Source of the DNA: Sphingomonas folli | GTDB lineage: Bacteria; Pseudomonadota; Alphaproteobacteria; Sphingomonadales; Sphingomonadaceae | Reading direction: 5' to 3' | Length of the DNA stretch: 64,000 nt | Assembly (NCBI RefSeq): GCF_019429525.1 | Contig: NZ_JAHXZL010000008.1 | Coordinates: 172,027 to 236,026 of the forward strand | In this document: positions 1 through 8,109 of the stretch, piece after piece | Numbering within the stretch: the stretch's first letter is position 1 | Layout of the letters: each line of letters starts with the position of its first letter | Program-made: the position numbers and the translations under genes | The notes under the pieces: generated by a model | The model's input: the letters and a program-made list of their open reading frames with translations, nothing else | Database searches by the model: none | Told to the model about the DNA's origin: nothing

Positions 1-1
1 G

Positions 2-481
2 CTGGGCGGGATGACCGACCGGCCCGCGACCGACGCCTGCTACGCCGCGGGCGTCGGCAAGACGATCCCGCTCTGTGTCGGCGGCTCGCTCGACCCCGTG
101 GCGAGCAGCCCGGTCCCGGTGACTGCCACGGTCAAGTATCTGGCGACGGTCAACGATCCGGCCGAGCGCGAGGCGGTGATCGCGTTTGACGGCATCACCA
201 TGACGCTCTCCTCCAAGCGCCGCGCCTACCACGCCGCCGAAGCCTTCCGCGCGCTCGGCCTCGAGCCGTCGGCGTTCAAGATCGTGGTGCTCAAATGCGG
301 CTATCTCAACCCGACGATGAAGCCGCTCGCCAACCCGCACCTGATGGCGCTGTCGCCGGGCGCGATCGACCAGGACATCCCGCACATCGCCAATCGGCAC
401 CGCGTGCCCACCTTCCCCTGGGTGGCGGACCTTCGTTATGCTCCGCGGCCGTACCGCTCGGCACGGATCGGTCGGGCGTGA
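2..481 (+). CDS. M81 family metallopeptidase (MlrC-like), C-terminal part, 5' end outside window
   Basis: The frame is open from the left edge, so this is the 3' part of a gene that starts upstream. About 156 residues are visible from the first internal Met. The glycine-rich stretch GKTIPLCVGGSLDP followed by a beta-rich segment and the KCGYLNPTMKPLANPH region resembles the C-terminal domain of MlrC/microcystinase-C-like M81 peptidases, which act on linear peptides or amidohydrolase-type substrates. The zinc site would lie in the missing N-terminal half. It ends 26 bp before an M20 peptidase gene on the same strand, so the two probably form a peptide-degradation unit. The family call is from sequence pattern recognition, and the substrate is unknown. 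Confidence 0.75.
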   Translation: MGGMTDRPATDACYAAGVGKTIPLCVGGSLDPVASSPVPVTATVKYLATVNDPAEREAVIAFDGITMTLSSKRRAYHAAEAFRALGLEPSAFKIVVLKCGYLNPTMKPLANPHLMALSPGAIDQDIPHIANRHRVPTFPWVADLRYAPRPYRSARIGRA

Positions 482-507
482 CGCGGGTCATCAAGGAGAA
501 GAGAGCG

Positions 508-1833
508 ATGCGACGCAGCCACACGACGGCGCGGCAGGTCGGACGCGTGATGCTGACCGGCTCGATGCTCTGCGCCGTGGCCGCGCGCGCGCAGGTCGCG
601 GCGCCCCCGACGCGGGCCGCGGACGTCGCGATCGTGCACGCGCTGCGCGAGCGCGGCGACTATCGCGCCGCCGTACGGGCCCTGGAGCAAGAGCATGATC
701 GATGGGTCGAGACGATCGTGCAGCTCACCGAGATATCGGCGCCGCCGTTCAAGGAGGCGGCCCGCGCGCGCGCCTATGCCGCCATGTTCAAGGAGGCGGG
801 GCTCAGCGACGTCCGGATCGACGAGGTGGGCAACGTCCTGGGGCTGCGCCGCGGCACCGGCGTTCCCGGCGGCAAGATGGTGATCATGGCGGCGCACCTC
901 GACACGGTCTTCCCCGCCGGGACACCGGTCACGGTGCGGCGCGACGGCACGCGGCTCCACGCGCCGGGCGTCGGCGACGACTCGACCGGGCTGGCCACCC
1001 AGCTCAGCCTGATCCGCGCGATGGCGGCGGCGAAGATCGCGACGCCGCTCGACATCCTCTTCGTGGGCAATGTCGGCGAGGAGGGGCTGGGCGACCTGCG
1101 CGGGGTGCGACACCTCTTCTCGCAGCCCGCGTACCGCAACCGCGCCGCCGCCTTCTTCTCGATCGACGGCGCGGCCGAGGACGGCTTCACCGTCGGCGGG
1201 GTGGGCTCCAAGCGCTATCGCCTCGTTTTCAAGGGACCCGGCGGTCACAGCTACGGCGCGTTCGGGCTCGTCAACCCGATGGCGGCGATGGCGGCCACGG
1301 TCACGGGCCTGTACGCGCTGCCGACGCCGTCCGACCCGAAGACGACGTACAGCGCGAGCGTCGTGGGCGGGGGCACCTCGGTCAACGCGATCCCGCGTGA
1401 GGTCACGCTGGAGGTTGACATGCGCTCGGAGAGTGCCGCCGAGCTCGCCAAGCTCGAGCGCGACTTCCTCGCAGTGGTCGATCGCTCGGTGATTGCGGAG
1501 AACGCGGCGCGCTCGGTGAAGCAGGGTGCGGTCACGGTCGAGAAGGTGCCGGTCGGCGACCGGCCCGCGGGCGCCACCCCGGTGACCGACCCGCTCATCC
1601 GGCTCGGCGTCGCCGCCTATCGCGAAGAGAAGATCGCGCCGCGGCTGACCAGCAGTTCGACCGACGCCAACGTCCCGATGAGCCTGAGCATCCCCGCCGT
1701 GACGCTGTCGCGCGCCGCGACCGGCGATCGCGGCCACTCGCCCGACGAGTGGATCGACACGGCGAAAGTCCCATCCCAACGGGTGAAGCGTCTCGATCTG
1801 CTCTTCCTTCTCGCCGCGGCGGGCCTGCGGTGA
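508..1833 (+). CDS. Secreted M20 family metallopeptidase
   Basis: A 441-residue zinc peptidase of the M20/M25/M40 family. An N-terminal signal peptide (hydrophobic core about residues 13-25, ending ARA) points to the periplasm. Metal and catalytic motifs are in order: HLDTVFP with His130 and Asp132, GVGDDSTG with the bridging Asp157, and GEEGLGD with catalytic Glu191 and metal-binding Glu192. A dimerisation-domain segment around GPGGHSYG follows, and a late His lies in GHSPDEW. The start is ATG 508, preceded by a purine-rich site (AAGGAGAAG, 493-501). The frame is open further upstream, but that part overlaps the M81 gene and has no signal peptide. Probably co-transcribed with the M81 gene for peptide or acylamino-acid scavenging. 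Family is sure, substrate is not. Confidence 0.92.
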   Translation: MRRSHTTARQVGRVMLTGSMLCAVAARAQVAAPPTRAADVAIVHALRERGDYRAAVRALEQEHDRWVETIVQLTEISAPPFKEAARARAYAAMFKEAGLSDVRIDEVGNVLGLRRGTGVPGGKMVIMAAHLDTVFPAGTPVTVRRDGTRLHAPGVGDDSTGLATQLSLIRAMAAAKIATPLDILFVGNVGEEGLGDLRGVRHLFSQPAYRNRAAAFFSIDGAAEDGFTVGGVGSKRYRLVFKGPGGHSYGAFGLVNPMAAMAATVTGLYALPTPSDPKTTYSASVVGGGTSVNAIPREVTLEVDMRSESAAELAKLERDFLAVVDRSVIAENAARSVKQGAVTVEKVPVGDRPAGATPVTDPLIRLGVAAYREEKIAPRLTSSSTDANVPMSLSIPAVTLSRAATGDRGHSPDEWIDTAKVPSQRVKRLDLLFLLAAAGLR

Positions 1834-1839
1834 GGAGAG

Positions 1840-1860
1840 GTGCGGTTCGGCCGGCCGCAC
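1840..1860 (+). terminator. Possible terminator hairpin after M20 peptidase
   Basis: The arms GTGCGG and CCGCAC surround a 9-nt loop 7 bp after the M20 stop codon. There is no clear T-run, so this is a moderate call. Confidence 0.45.
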
Positions 1861-1946
1861 GCCGCCGCGCCTGATGGTGCGTGCTCGATTATGCGCGCGG
1901 CACTAGCAACTTCGATAATACCCTTCTTCGCGGTTTAAGATCGGTA

Positions 1947-2005
1947 TGAACGAGTGTCCGGGGCTAGGAAGTCGGCGGGGGCCCTTGCGTGACCGGTTAT
2001 GCGTC
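1947..2005 (+). repeat. 59-nt dispersed intergenic element, copy A
   Basis: Begins TGAACGAGTG, has the GGAAG block at positions 21-25, GTGACCGG near position 43 and ends GCGTC at position 59. It sits between the M20 gene and the alpha/beta hydrolase; copy B lies just beyond the hydrolase. Confidence 0.8.
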
Positions 2006-2083
2006 GGAGCGGCAGAGAGGAGACGATCCGTCCCGCGCGACGGCGGATGTTTGCGTCAGCAAGCCTCCGCCATAGGATTGGAT

Positions 2084-3076
2084 ATGAGTCGAGCGCAGTG
2101 GACAAGTCAGTTAAAGCGGCGTGACTTGATCGCCGGCGCGGCGGGAGCGGCGCTGGTGAGCATGCTGCCAGCGAGCCTCCAGGCACAGCCGTCCGCTGGC
2201 CGGTTGCTGGCGGTGAGGGGGACCCGCATCTGGGTCACGGACACAGGGCCTCGCGGCGCCCCCGTGTTCCTCTACGTCCACGGCGGTCCCGGGATCGGCG
2301 CGCTAGAGTTCGAGCACTACATGGTTCCCGCGCTGGCGGGCAGGGTTCGATTGGTCAGCGTGGATCAGCGCGGCGTACTTCGCTCCGACGCGCTTCCTGC
2401 CGGTACAAACGTGACGGTCGACGATCTCATCGCCGATCTCGAGGCTGTTCGGAGCGCGCTGGCAGTGCCGCGTTGGCACGTGCTGGGACACAGCTTCGGC
2501 GGCATGGTCGCTCTACGCTACGCGCTGGCGCACCCGAACCGCGTGCAGCGTCTTGTACTAGAATGCCCATCCATTGATCTTGCCAGCTCGTTCCGCTGGC
2601 TGTGCGCGGCGGCAGCGCAGCTTCTAAATGGATTTGAACCCGCAAAGGCGTTGCAGGCGACACGACTGGCAGACCCGTCCACTCCGCTGGACGACGGCTT
2701 CATCAGCCAGATGGATGAGCTGCTTGCGGCGCTGGGTGGAAGGCGCCAGGACCTCTACGTCAGCAACCCGCGAAACCGTGACATCTTCTCACGCCTTGCT
2801 GCAACCGCCGGTCTTTCGGAAAGCCGTTGGAGGCAGGGCGCCGTTCCCGGCAAGTCGCTCCTGGCGCAACCCTCGACGCGCCGCCCGATGCTATCTGCCA
2901 TAGAGCAGTGGGTTGGGCCGCTGCTTCTGATCCGTGGCGATGGTGACCACGTCACCAGCCCAGCGGAACTCGTCGCCGTTGCAAAAGCGGGCGGAAAGAT
3001 CGTCACCGTCCCCGATGCAGGGCACTTCGTCCACGTCGAACAGCCTGGCGCGTTGGCGAAGCTCCTTTCGCAGTAG
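2084..3076 (+). CDS. Secreted alpha/beta-fold hydrolase (proline iminopeptidase-like)
   Basis: A 330-residue alpha/beta hydrolase. The N-terminus carries a twin-arginine-like signal (KRRDLIAGAAGAALVSML, then an Ala-rich cleavage region ending LQAQ), suggesting export. The oxyanion motif HGGPG follows about residue 65. The nucleophile Ser137 lies in GHSFGG, a likely acid Asp in GDGDHV around 286, and the catalytic His in GHFVHV around 313. HGGPG plus GHSFGG is typical of proline iminopeptidase (S33) and related hydrolases. ATG 2084 is chosen because it puts the signal peptide at the start; the frame is open back to 1946 but that part encodes no plausible leader. The gene is bracketed by copies A and B of the 59-nt element in direct orientation, so it may be a separately acquired module. 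Confidence 0.88.
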   Translation: MSRAQWTSQLKRRDLIAGAAGAALVSMLPASLQAQPSAGRLLAVRGTRIWVTDTGPRGAPVFLYVHGGPGIGALEFEHYMVPALAGRVRLVSVDQRGVLRSDALPAGTNVTVDDLIADLEAVRSALAVPRWHVLGHSFGGMVALRYALAHPNRVQRLVLECPSIDLASSFRWLCAAAAQLLNGFEPAKALQATRLADPSTPLDDGFISQMDELLAALGGRRQDLYVSNPRNRDIFSRLAATAGLSESRWRQGAVPGKSLLAQPSTRRPMLSAIEQWVGPLLLIRGDGDHVTSPAELVAVAKAGGKIVTVPDAGHFVHVEQPGALAKLLSQ

Positions 3077-3100
3077 CCGCTGCGAACCATGGCAACACGT

Positions 3101-3123
3101 GCTTGCGCGTCATGCACGCAAGC
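3101..3123 (+). terminator. Possible terminator hairpin after alpha/beta hydrolase
   Basis: Seven-bp arms GCTTGCG and CGCAAGC flank a 9-nt loop 25 bp after the stop codon. No strong T-run follows. Confidence 0.5.
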
Positions 3124-3151
3124 TGGTCTGGGAAAGACCGTCGATCAAGTA

Positions 3152-3210
3152 TGAACGAACGTCCAAAAGCAGGCATTGATCATGCTGCTCGGAATGTCCG
3201 CAACTCGGTC
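3152..3210 (+). repeat. 59-nt dispersed intergenic element, copy B (diverged)
   Basis: Starts TGAACGAACGTCC and ends CTCGGTC exactly 59 nt later, with GAATG at the usual position. The centre is diverged. The rest of 3077-3540 has no convincing gene. Confidence 0.6.
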
Positions 3211-3540
3211 AACCTGACATTTGGCTCATGACCGTTTGCATAGCGACGCAGTTTCGGCCACCCGAAACAACGGGCGTTGGATGCGGGTAGGCGATCGGCC
3301 CGGCGAAGTCCGGTATGCTCGCCGACTAGGTCGTGGTCGCGGGGGATCCCAACAGCGACCTTGCAGCGCTCCGCCGAGTTCGGGCGGCATTGAAGTAGGG
3401 CGCGGACACGACGCTATATAGAAGAGCCTCCAAGTCGGCAACGTACTCGCGTTCCCAACCTTGCTGCGAGTAGCTGATCCGAAAAAAGGTGTGCGCCAAA
3501 TCGAGTCGTCTTCCGCGTGTTCCGGCGGTAGTGCGTGAAC

Positions 3541-3658
3541 ATGGCCCGCGTCGCCGCTCCGATCACCTTCGTCACCGAATCGCCAGCGGTCGACGCCGCC
3601 ACGTTCGCGCGCGAGATCGCGGGAGGCTATGCCCCGATCGGGCTCTGTCAAAGCTAAT
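3541..3658 (+). pseudogene. Possible 5' gene fragment cut by the IS6 element
   Basis: ATG 3541 opens a protein-like stretch (MARVAAPITFVTESPAVD, then AATFAREIAGGYAPI) that runs straight into the IS left end at 3641 and stops at TAA 3656-3658 inside the IS. It could be the N-terminus of a gene interrupted by the element. No matching remainder is visible after the IS right end at 4473 or beside the second copy, and no strong ribosome binding site precedes it. Product unrecognised. Confidence 0.3.
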
Positions 3659-4473
3659 GCACCTGCGGCGCTCACCGGGGTAGGGGAGTGGCATGCCGCG
3701 CCCCCGCAAGCCAGCCAGCCCGTTCCGCTACTTCAACTCGTCACCCGAGGTGATCCGGCTGGTGGTGCTGATGTACGTGCGCTTTCCGCTGTCGCCGCGG
3801 AACGTCGAGGACCTGCTGTTCGAGCGCGGTATCGACATTTGCCACGAGATAGTGAGGCTGTGGTGGAACAGGTTCGGTCCGCTGTTCGCGGGTGAGGTGC
3901 GGCGCCAGCGGGTGAGCCACATGCGCGGCCTCCGTAATTGGCGCTGGCACCTGGACGAGATGTACGTGAAGCTCAATGGCAAGATGGTCTACCTGTGGCG
4001 AGCGGTGGATCACGAGGGCGAGATCCTCGAGAGCTACGTCACTCAGACGCGCGACAAGAAGGCTGCGCTCGCGTTCATGAAGAGGGCGCTCAAGCACCAC
4101 GGCGCGCCCGAGGCGATCACCACCAACGGCCTACGCTCCTACGGTGCGGCGCCGAGCGAACTCGGCGCCCGCGAGAAGCAGGAGGTGGGTCGCTGCGCCA
4201 ACAACCGGGTGGAGAACTCTCACCTGCCGTTCAGGCGACGAGAACGGGCGATGCTGCGGTTCCGGCAGATGCGAACGTTACAGAAGTTCGCCTCGGTCCA
4301 CGCCAACGTCCACAACCACTTCAATCACGAACGCCACCTCGTCGACCGCCAGACCTACAAGTAGCGCCGCTCCGCGGCGCTGGCAGCGTGTCAGGCGCTC
4401 GTCAGCTGATCCGACGCGAGCCGAGGGCGAGATGCATCGTGTAGAGGCGAGTTCGCGTTAGACTGACAGCACC
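3641..4473 (+). mobile_element. IS6-family insertion sequence, copy 1 (defective)
   Basis: About 833 bp, bounded by imperfect inverted repeats: left end GGCTCTGTCAAAGCTAATGC and right end, read inwards, GGTGCTGTCAGTCTAACGC. It carries one transposase frame. Flanking octamers (CCCGATCG left, CGAGCGTA right) do not match, so the 8-bp target duplication typical of fresh IS6 insertions is absent. That suggests an old insertion or recombination between copies. Copy 2 (22637-23466) is in the same orientation. Confidence 0.88.
3693..4409 (+). pseudogene. IS6-family transposase, inactivated (Asp to Asn, premature TAG)
   Basis: DDE transposase of the IS6 family. The readable product is 223 residues. 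The first catalytic Asp is Asp88 (HLDEMYVK) and the Glu is Glu174 (NNRVENSH). The second catalytic residue, Asp in copy 2 (ITTDGLRSY), is Asn145 here (AAC at 4125-4127). The conserved Trp before the Glu motif is Cys (GRCANNR). A TAG at 4362-4364 replaces the CAG of copy 2 and removes the last 15 or so residues; the frame then stays open to TGA at 4407-4409. With a lost catalytic Asp the protein should not transpose. The start ATG 3693 follows the IS left end by 52 bp. Confidence 0.88.
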
Positions 4474-4547
4474 CGAGCGTAAGAAGCGGACGTTCCGCTA
4501 ACGCCCAATGAAGACCCGTCAGCGGAGGCTTCCCTGCGTCGCGCTCA

Positions 4548-5054
4548 TCAGTCGCCCTGTTCGCTCTCGCTCGGTCTCGTCGCCTGATCATTTCCGCAAC
4601 GCTGCGACAGGCGTGTCAGCTTGCGAAAGCGCGGACTGGGCGAGGTGGGAGAGTGCCAGAGAGTGCGGTGCGCAGCGTCGGGGCCGAGCACATTAAGGTC
4701 ACCGGCTTCGTCGACGAAGTAGCGCTGCGACAGCCAGCCGTTCTCGTCCTGCCAGGTCTCAGCAGGATCGAAGCCTTCATCAAGGTCGAACGTTCGGGCG
4801 CAATGTCGTTTCTCAATGAGAATGTGGTGGTCTGGTGATGGCCAGCCCATCCATCGCGCGCGTTCCGGACGTATCCATTGGCTTTCGCCATTGGGGCCTC
4901 GGCGGACGACAGCTCTCACGTCATCGAAGCTCTTGTTTTCGATGAGGAGCTTGATTGCCCTTGAGCACGATCCGAGCAGTACGGGTGCGAGCAGGAGGAA
5001 GGCAAGACTCGGAGTGTCAATCACCTTTTCCCACCGTTTGATGCGATCGGCCAT
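4548..5054 (-). CDS. Hypothetical protein with N-terminal hydrophobic segment
   Basis: A 168-residue frame of unrecognised family. Residues about 13-38 include a hydrophobic stretch ending in Cys (LAFLLLAPVLLGSC), which might be a lipoprotein-like or membrane-anchor signal but lies after a charged lead (MADRIKRWEKV). The rest is polar and acidic, with several Trp and Asp residues, which looks protein-like rather than a random antisense frame. No clear Shine-Dalgarno sequence is seen before ATG 5054. It lies between IS copy 1 and 59-nt element C and may be a leftover of an older locus. Function cannot be stated. Confidence 0.5.
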   Translation of the reverse strand: MADRIKRWEKVIDTPSLAFLLLAPVLLGSCSRAIKLLIENKSFDDVRAVVRRGPNGESQWIRPERARWMGWPSPDHHILIEKRHCARTFDLDEGFDPAETWQDENGWLSQRYFVDEAGDLNVLGPDAAHRTLWHSPTSPSPRFRKLTRLSQRCGNDQATRPSESEQGD

Positions 5055-5320
5055 GCACTAACGTAGCGCGAGATGAGTTGCCGCGCGAGCGTGATCCGAT
5101 CCAATAACGTCGTGACCTGCAGGGCGGAGCAGCCGCGTATATTAGATCCGACGTGCGATACGACGCCACCCTGTTTGGCGCCCGCCACTCGCCCTAGCTG
5201 CCCCTCAGCGAGCGTCCGCTTAATAACTGGCGACCGCCAGAAGGCGGACGGACTGGCAACCTGCCAAATCCGGCCGGCCGGGCAGCTGCGCGGAACGCCC
5301 GGAAGGCTCGAGCAGCGAGA

Positions 5321-5379
5321 TGAACGAGCGGCCGGAGTTGGGAAGCGGGGATGGGCGCCTGAGTGACCGGAATTGGGTC
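5321..5379 (+). repeat. 59-nt dispersed intergenic element, copy C (near consensus)
   Basis: TGAACGAGCG start, TTGGGAAG centre, GAGTGACCGG at position 41 and ATTGGGTC end. It lies upstream of the hypothetical gene and beyond the 3' end of the NTF2-like gene. The rest of 5055-5430 shows no gene. Confidence 0.9.
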
Positions 5380-5430
5380 TCAGCACGGCGAAGGAGAGGG
5401 CGCCTGACCTTGCCTTAGGAACGCGTGCAG

Positions 5431-5919
5431 TCAATTCGTTCCCCGATGCGAGTAGCTGAATACGCGCGCCAGTCGCCAGCCGTCTGGCGCACGCTGCCAT
5501 AGCTGGACGAAATGCGCCGTTCCGACCTTCCGCTTTGCGCCATCCCCCTTGCCTTCGTAGAAGTCGTGGTCGCCTTCCTCGATGGCTCCGAAGCCTGGCA
5601 CGGCCTCGACGCGCAGGGAGGGTTCAACCAGCTCACGCCGATGACGCCAGCCATCTGGCTTGGCAGCTGCGGTACATGACTTCATGTAATCTTCCAGGAA
5701 CACCGCTGCCCCTCCGGCCAGCTTGCCACCTTTATCGTGATACATCTCGAAGTCGGGCGTGAGATAGCCGGCCACGACCTGACGATCGCAGCGCTCGAAG
5801 AATGCGGCGAAAAAGGCAGCGTCGCGCATCCTGATCTCGGCAGTAAGCGCGGGACCGGTCGGCGGCACGACGAGTGCGGCTGCAGCAGCGGCTTGCGCGA
5901 GGGCATGCAATACGGACAC
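5431..5919 (-). CDS. Secreted NTF2/SnoaL-like protein (nuclear transport factor 2 family)
   Basis: A 162-residue protein with a short Ala-rich signal peptide (about residues 5-25) and one NTF2-like cone domain. The pattern is typical of DUF4440/SnoaL-like proteins: RDAAFFAAFFERC early, LTPDFEMYHDKGG, a central EEGDHDFYEG loop, and C-terminal AHFVQLWQRAPDGWRL. Members bind small ligands or act as immunity or dehydratase-like proteins; no specific activity can be assigned. The start is GTG 5919, with GGAG about 9 bp upstream; no ATG in frame gives a signal peptide. It stands alone, divergent from the photolyase gene. Confidence 0.8.
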   Translation of the reverse strand: MSVLHALAQAAAAAALVVPPTGPALTAEIRMRDAAFFAAFFERCDRQVVAGYLTPDFEMYHDKGGKLAGGAAVFLEDYMKSCTAAAKPDGWRHRRELVEPSLRVEAVPGFGAIEEGDHDFYEGKGDGAKRKVGTAHFVQLWQRAPDGWRLARVFSYSHRGTN

Positions 5920-6203
5920 GGCTTAGCTCCCGAGGTGTATTGCCATACTAACACAGCAACGACGTTGCTCAAAGGGCTTCTCGCAGCCGGGGGGTAGCTG
6001 AATTTTTGCACGACAGGCGGCTCTCGACATCAAGGAGCCCGAGGCTCCACCCATTCAGTGAGGTGAGTTCGTTCCGGCGGGCTGTGGATGCCATACGGTC
6101 GTGTCACAATTGCGAAATCGATCAGAGAGAGTCTGCTCGTTTGCGCGAGGGTTGAGCGGCTTTCGCTTCTACGGCGTTGGCGCTGAAGCAAGGAGAACGT
6201 TCA

Positions 6204-7670
6204 GTGACCACCGGGGTCCTCACCGAAGCGTGGAACGAGGCGCCGCGAGTGCGCCTGCTCGCCGATCGCCCTGTGGCGCCAGGTGGCCGCTACGTCCTCT
6301 GCTGGCTACAGCAGGCACTGCGAGCCCGAGACAATCCAGTCGTCGACGCAGCGGTCCGGTTGGGGAATGCGCTAGGGCTACCCGTCCTGGTCTACCACGG
6401 CGTGCGGGAGGATTACCCTTACGCGTCCGATCGGCTGCACCGCTTCATCCTGGGAGCGAGCGTGGATCTCGCCGCCGGTTGTCGCGAGCGAGGGCTCGCG
6501 TGCGTGCAACACGTCGATCGCGCCGGACGACGGGAAAAGGGGTTGATTCATCGCCTCGCCGCAGAGGCCGCGGCAGTGGTGCTGGAAGATCAACCGACGT
6601 TTGTCGCGCGCTGGCAGGCGGAGCGGGTCGCGGCGCGGGCCAAGGTGGCGGTACTCGCCGTCAACGCCGCCTGCCTGGTACCGCCGGCATTGATCGGCGA
6701 CGATGTTCGCGGTCGATACGGTTTCCTACGGCGGCATGAGCCGGAGCGCGCTGCCTGGTCGACGTGGTCTGACGAGAGCGCCGACGTGGCGCCTTACACG
6801 GGCCACCTGCCGTTCACGCCCGAACTGCTTGAGAATTGCAACCTCGACGATCTGGTCGCGAGCCTCGACATCGACCATTCCCTACCGGTCAGCGAGATGC
6901 ATCCGCCGGGCCGTGCCGCAGCGAGCGAGCGCCTGGCCCGCTTGGTCGACGAGGTCCTACCCGTCTACGCTGCAGCCCGGAACGATGCCACACGAAGCGA
7001 GAGCGCCAGCGGTCTCTCCCCCTATCTGCACTTCGGCGTGCTCGGTCCGCGCGAGATCATGGCAGCGGTGAGCGGCGCTTCGGCGGGCGGGCAGCACAAG
7101 CAGAAGTTCGCAGACGAACTGCTCGGCTGGCGTGAGTGGTTCCACTATCAGGCCACACAGCTGGCGGCGCCGGAACGATACGACCGCGTCGCTGGCTGGG
7201 CTCGCCGCACGCTGGCGGACCATGCCGTCGACCCTCGACCCAACATGGAGACGCTCACCGCCATGTTGGCGGGAGAGACGAGCGATCAGACGTGGAACGC
7301 GTGTCAGCGACAGTTCCTCATCGATGGCTGGATGCACAACAACCTGCGCATGTACTGGGCCAAGCGGATCATCGCGATGACGGCCAGCCCAGAGGCCGCG
7401 TGGGCCACCGCCTGCTACCTCAACGATCGGCTAAGCCTCGATGGTCGCGATCCGAGCACTTACGGTAATATCGCCGCCATGTTCGCCGGATCACCGTCCG
7501 ATCGAGAAAGACCGATCTACGGGCGCGTGGCAACACGCAGTGACGGTTCCACGCGGAAGAGGGAGGGCGGCGACGCATGGCTCGCGGCGTCAGCGATCCG
7601 GCCAGCGCCAACGCCGGTTCTCGGAGACGTGCCGGTGGACCCGTATCTGACCGGTGAGCCGGCGATCTAA
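6204..7670 (+). CDS. Deoxyribodipyrimidine photolyase, class II-like
   Basis: A 488-residue FAD/light-dependent DNA repair enzyme that splits cyclobutane pyrimidine dimers. N-terminal photolyase domain: RYVLCWLQQALRARDNPV is the class II form of the Rossmann start. The C-terminal FAD-binding domain carries WNACQRQFLIDGWMHNNLRM, then YWAKRI, LNDRLSLDGRDPSTYGNI and RPIYGRV, matching the class II layout (MH..MRMYWAKKI, LN..YSLDGRDPN). GTG 6204 is chosen because AGGAGAAC lies 5 bp upstream; an alternative start at 6177 has no such site. It is monocistronic, followed by 59-nt element D, which includes a strong hairpin. Class II assignment is from motifs only. Confidence 0.9.
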   Translation: MTTGVLTEAWNEAPRVRLLADRPVAPGGRYVLCWLQQALRARDNPVVDAAVRLGNALGLPVLVYHGVREDYPYASDRLHRFILGASVDLAAGCRERGLACVQHVDRAGRREKGLIHRLAAEAAAVVLEDQPTFVARWQAERVAARAKVAVLAVNAACLVPPALIGDDVRGRYGFLRRHEPERAAWSTWSDESADVAPYTGHLPFTPELLENCNLDDLVASLDIDHSLPVSEMHPPGRAAASERLARLVDEVLPVYAAARNDATRSESASGLSPYLHFGVLGPREIMAAVSGASAGGQHKQKFADELLGWREWFHYQATQLAAPERYDRVAGWARRTLADHAVDPRPNMETLTAMLAGETSDQTWNACQRQFLIDGWMHNNLRMYWAKRIIAMTASPEAAWATACYLNDRLSLDGRDPSTYGNIAAMFAGSPSDRERPIYGRVATRSDGSTRKREGGDAWLAASAIRPAPTPVLGDVPVDPYLTGEPAI

Positions 7671-7704
7671 GCATTACGTCAAAGCGCGATCACGAGAGTC
7701 GACG

Positions 7705-7763
7705 TGAACGAACGACCGCTTCCAGGAAGCGGTCTGAAACCGTGCAGTGACCGCTATTGGGTC
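7705..7763 (+). repeat. 59-nt dispersed intergenic element, copy D, with perfect hairpin
   Basis: TGAACGAACG start, GTGACCGC at position 43 and TATTGGGTC end. Inside it, 7714-7734 forms a perfect stem (GACCGCTTCC, loop A, GGAAGCGGTC) that could terminate the photolyase transcript. The remainder of 7671-8109 has no supported gene; 7791-7846 holds a possible diverged copy on the minus strand. Confidence 0.88.
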
Positions 7764-8109
7764 CTCGGCACAAGAGGGCAGGGGCCGCAAGCGCCCACAA
7801 TCGGCCGTTCACGCCAGCTTTGACGCTGCCCGTAAGGAGACGTTCATTCAGGCAGCGGTGTTGCCCGGAGGGGCTGATCGCTGATAATCGGTCGACTGAA
7901 GGCAAAGCTTCCGAAGGTGCGATGAGTAACCTGAGCGAGGCAAGTACTTTAACGTAGCCATGCCGATAAAGCTTGGGCGAGTTCGGATGGCTTGCTCTGC
8001 AATTGTCACATCGTTTGGTGGGGCTGTCCGCGCCTTTCGGCATGAATAGCACGTGCGCAGGAGGTGAAGGTCCTAGTGACCGTTCGTCAGGCTTGTCCCG
8101 CCACATTTA

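Noticed and set aside
436..1860. Long minus-strand frame of 474 codons
   Set aside because: Antisense to the M20 peptidase, rich in Arg, Gly and His, with no domain; a by-product of third-position GC.
8034..8092. Further copy of the 59-nt element around AGTGACCG at 8075
   Set aside because: Only the internal AGTGACCG block matches; neither the TGAAC start nor the GGGTC end is at the right distance.
7690..8106. Minus-strand frame of 138 codons
   Set aside because: Overlaps 59-nt element D and has no recognisable domain or ribosome binding site.
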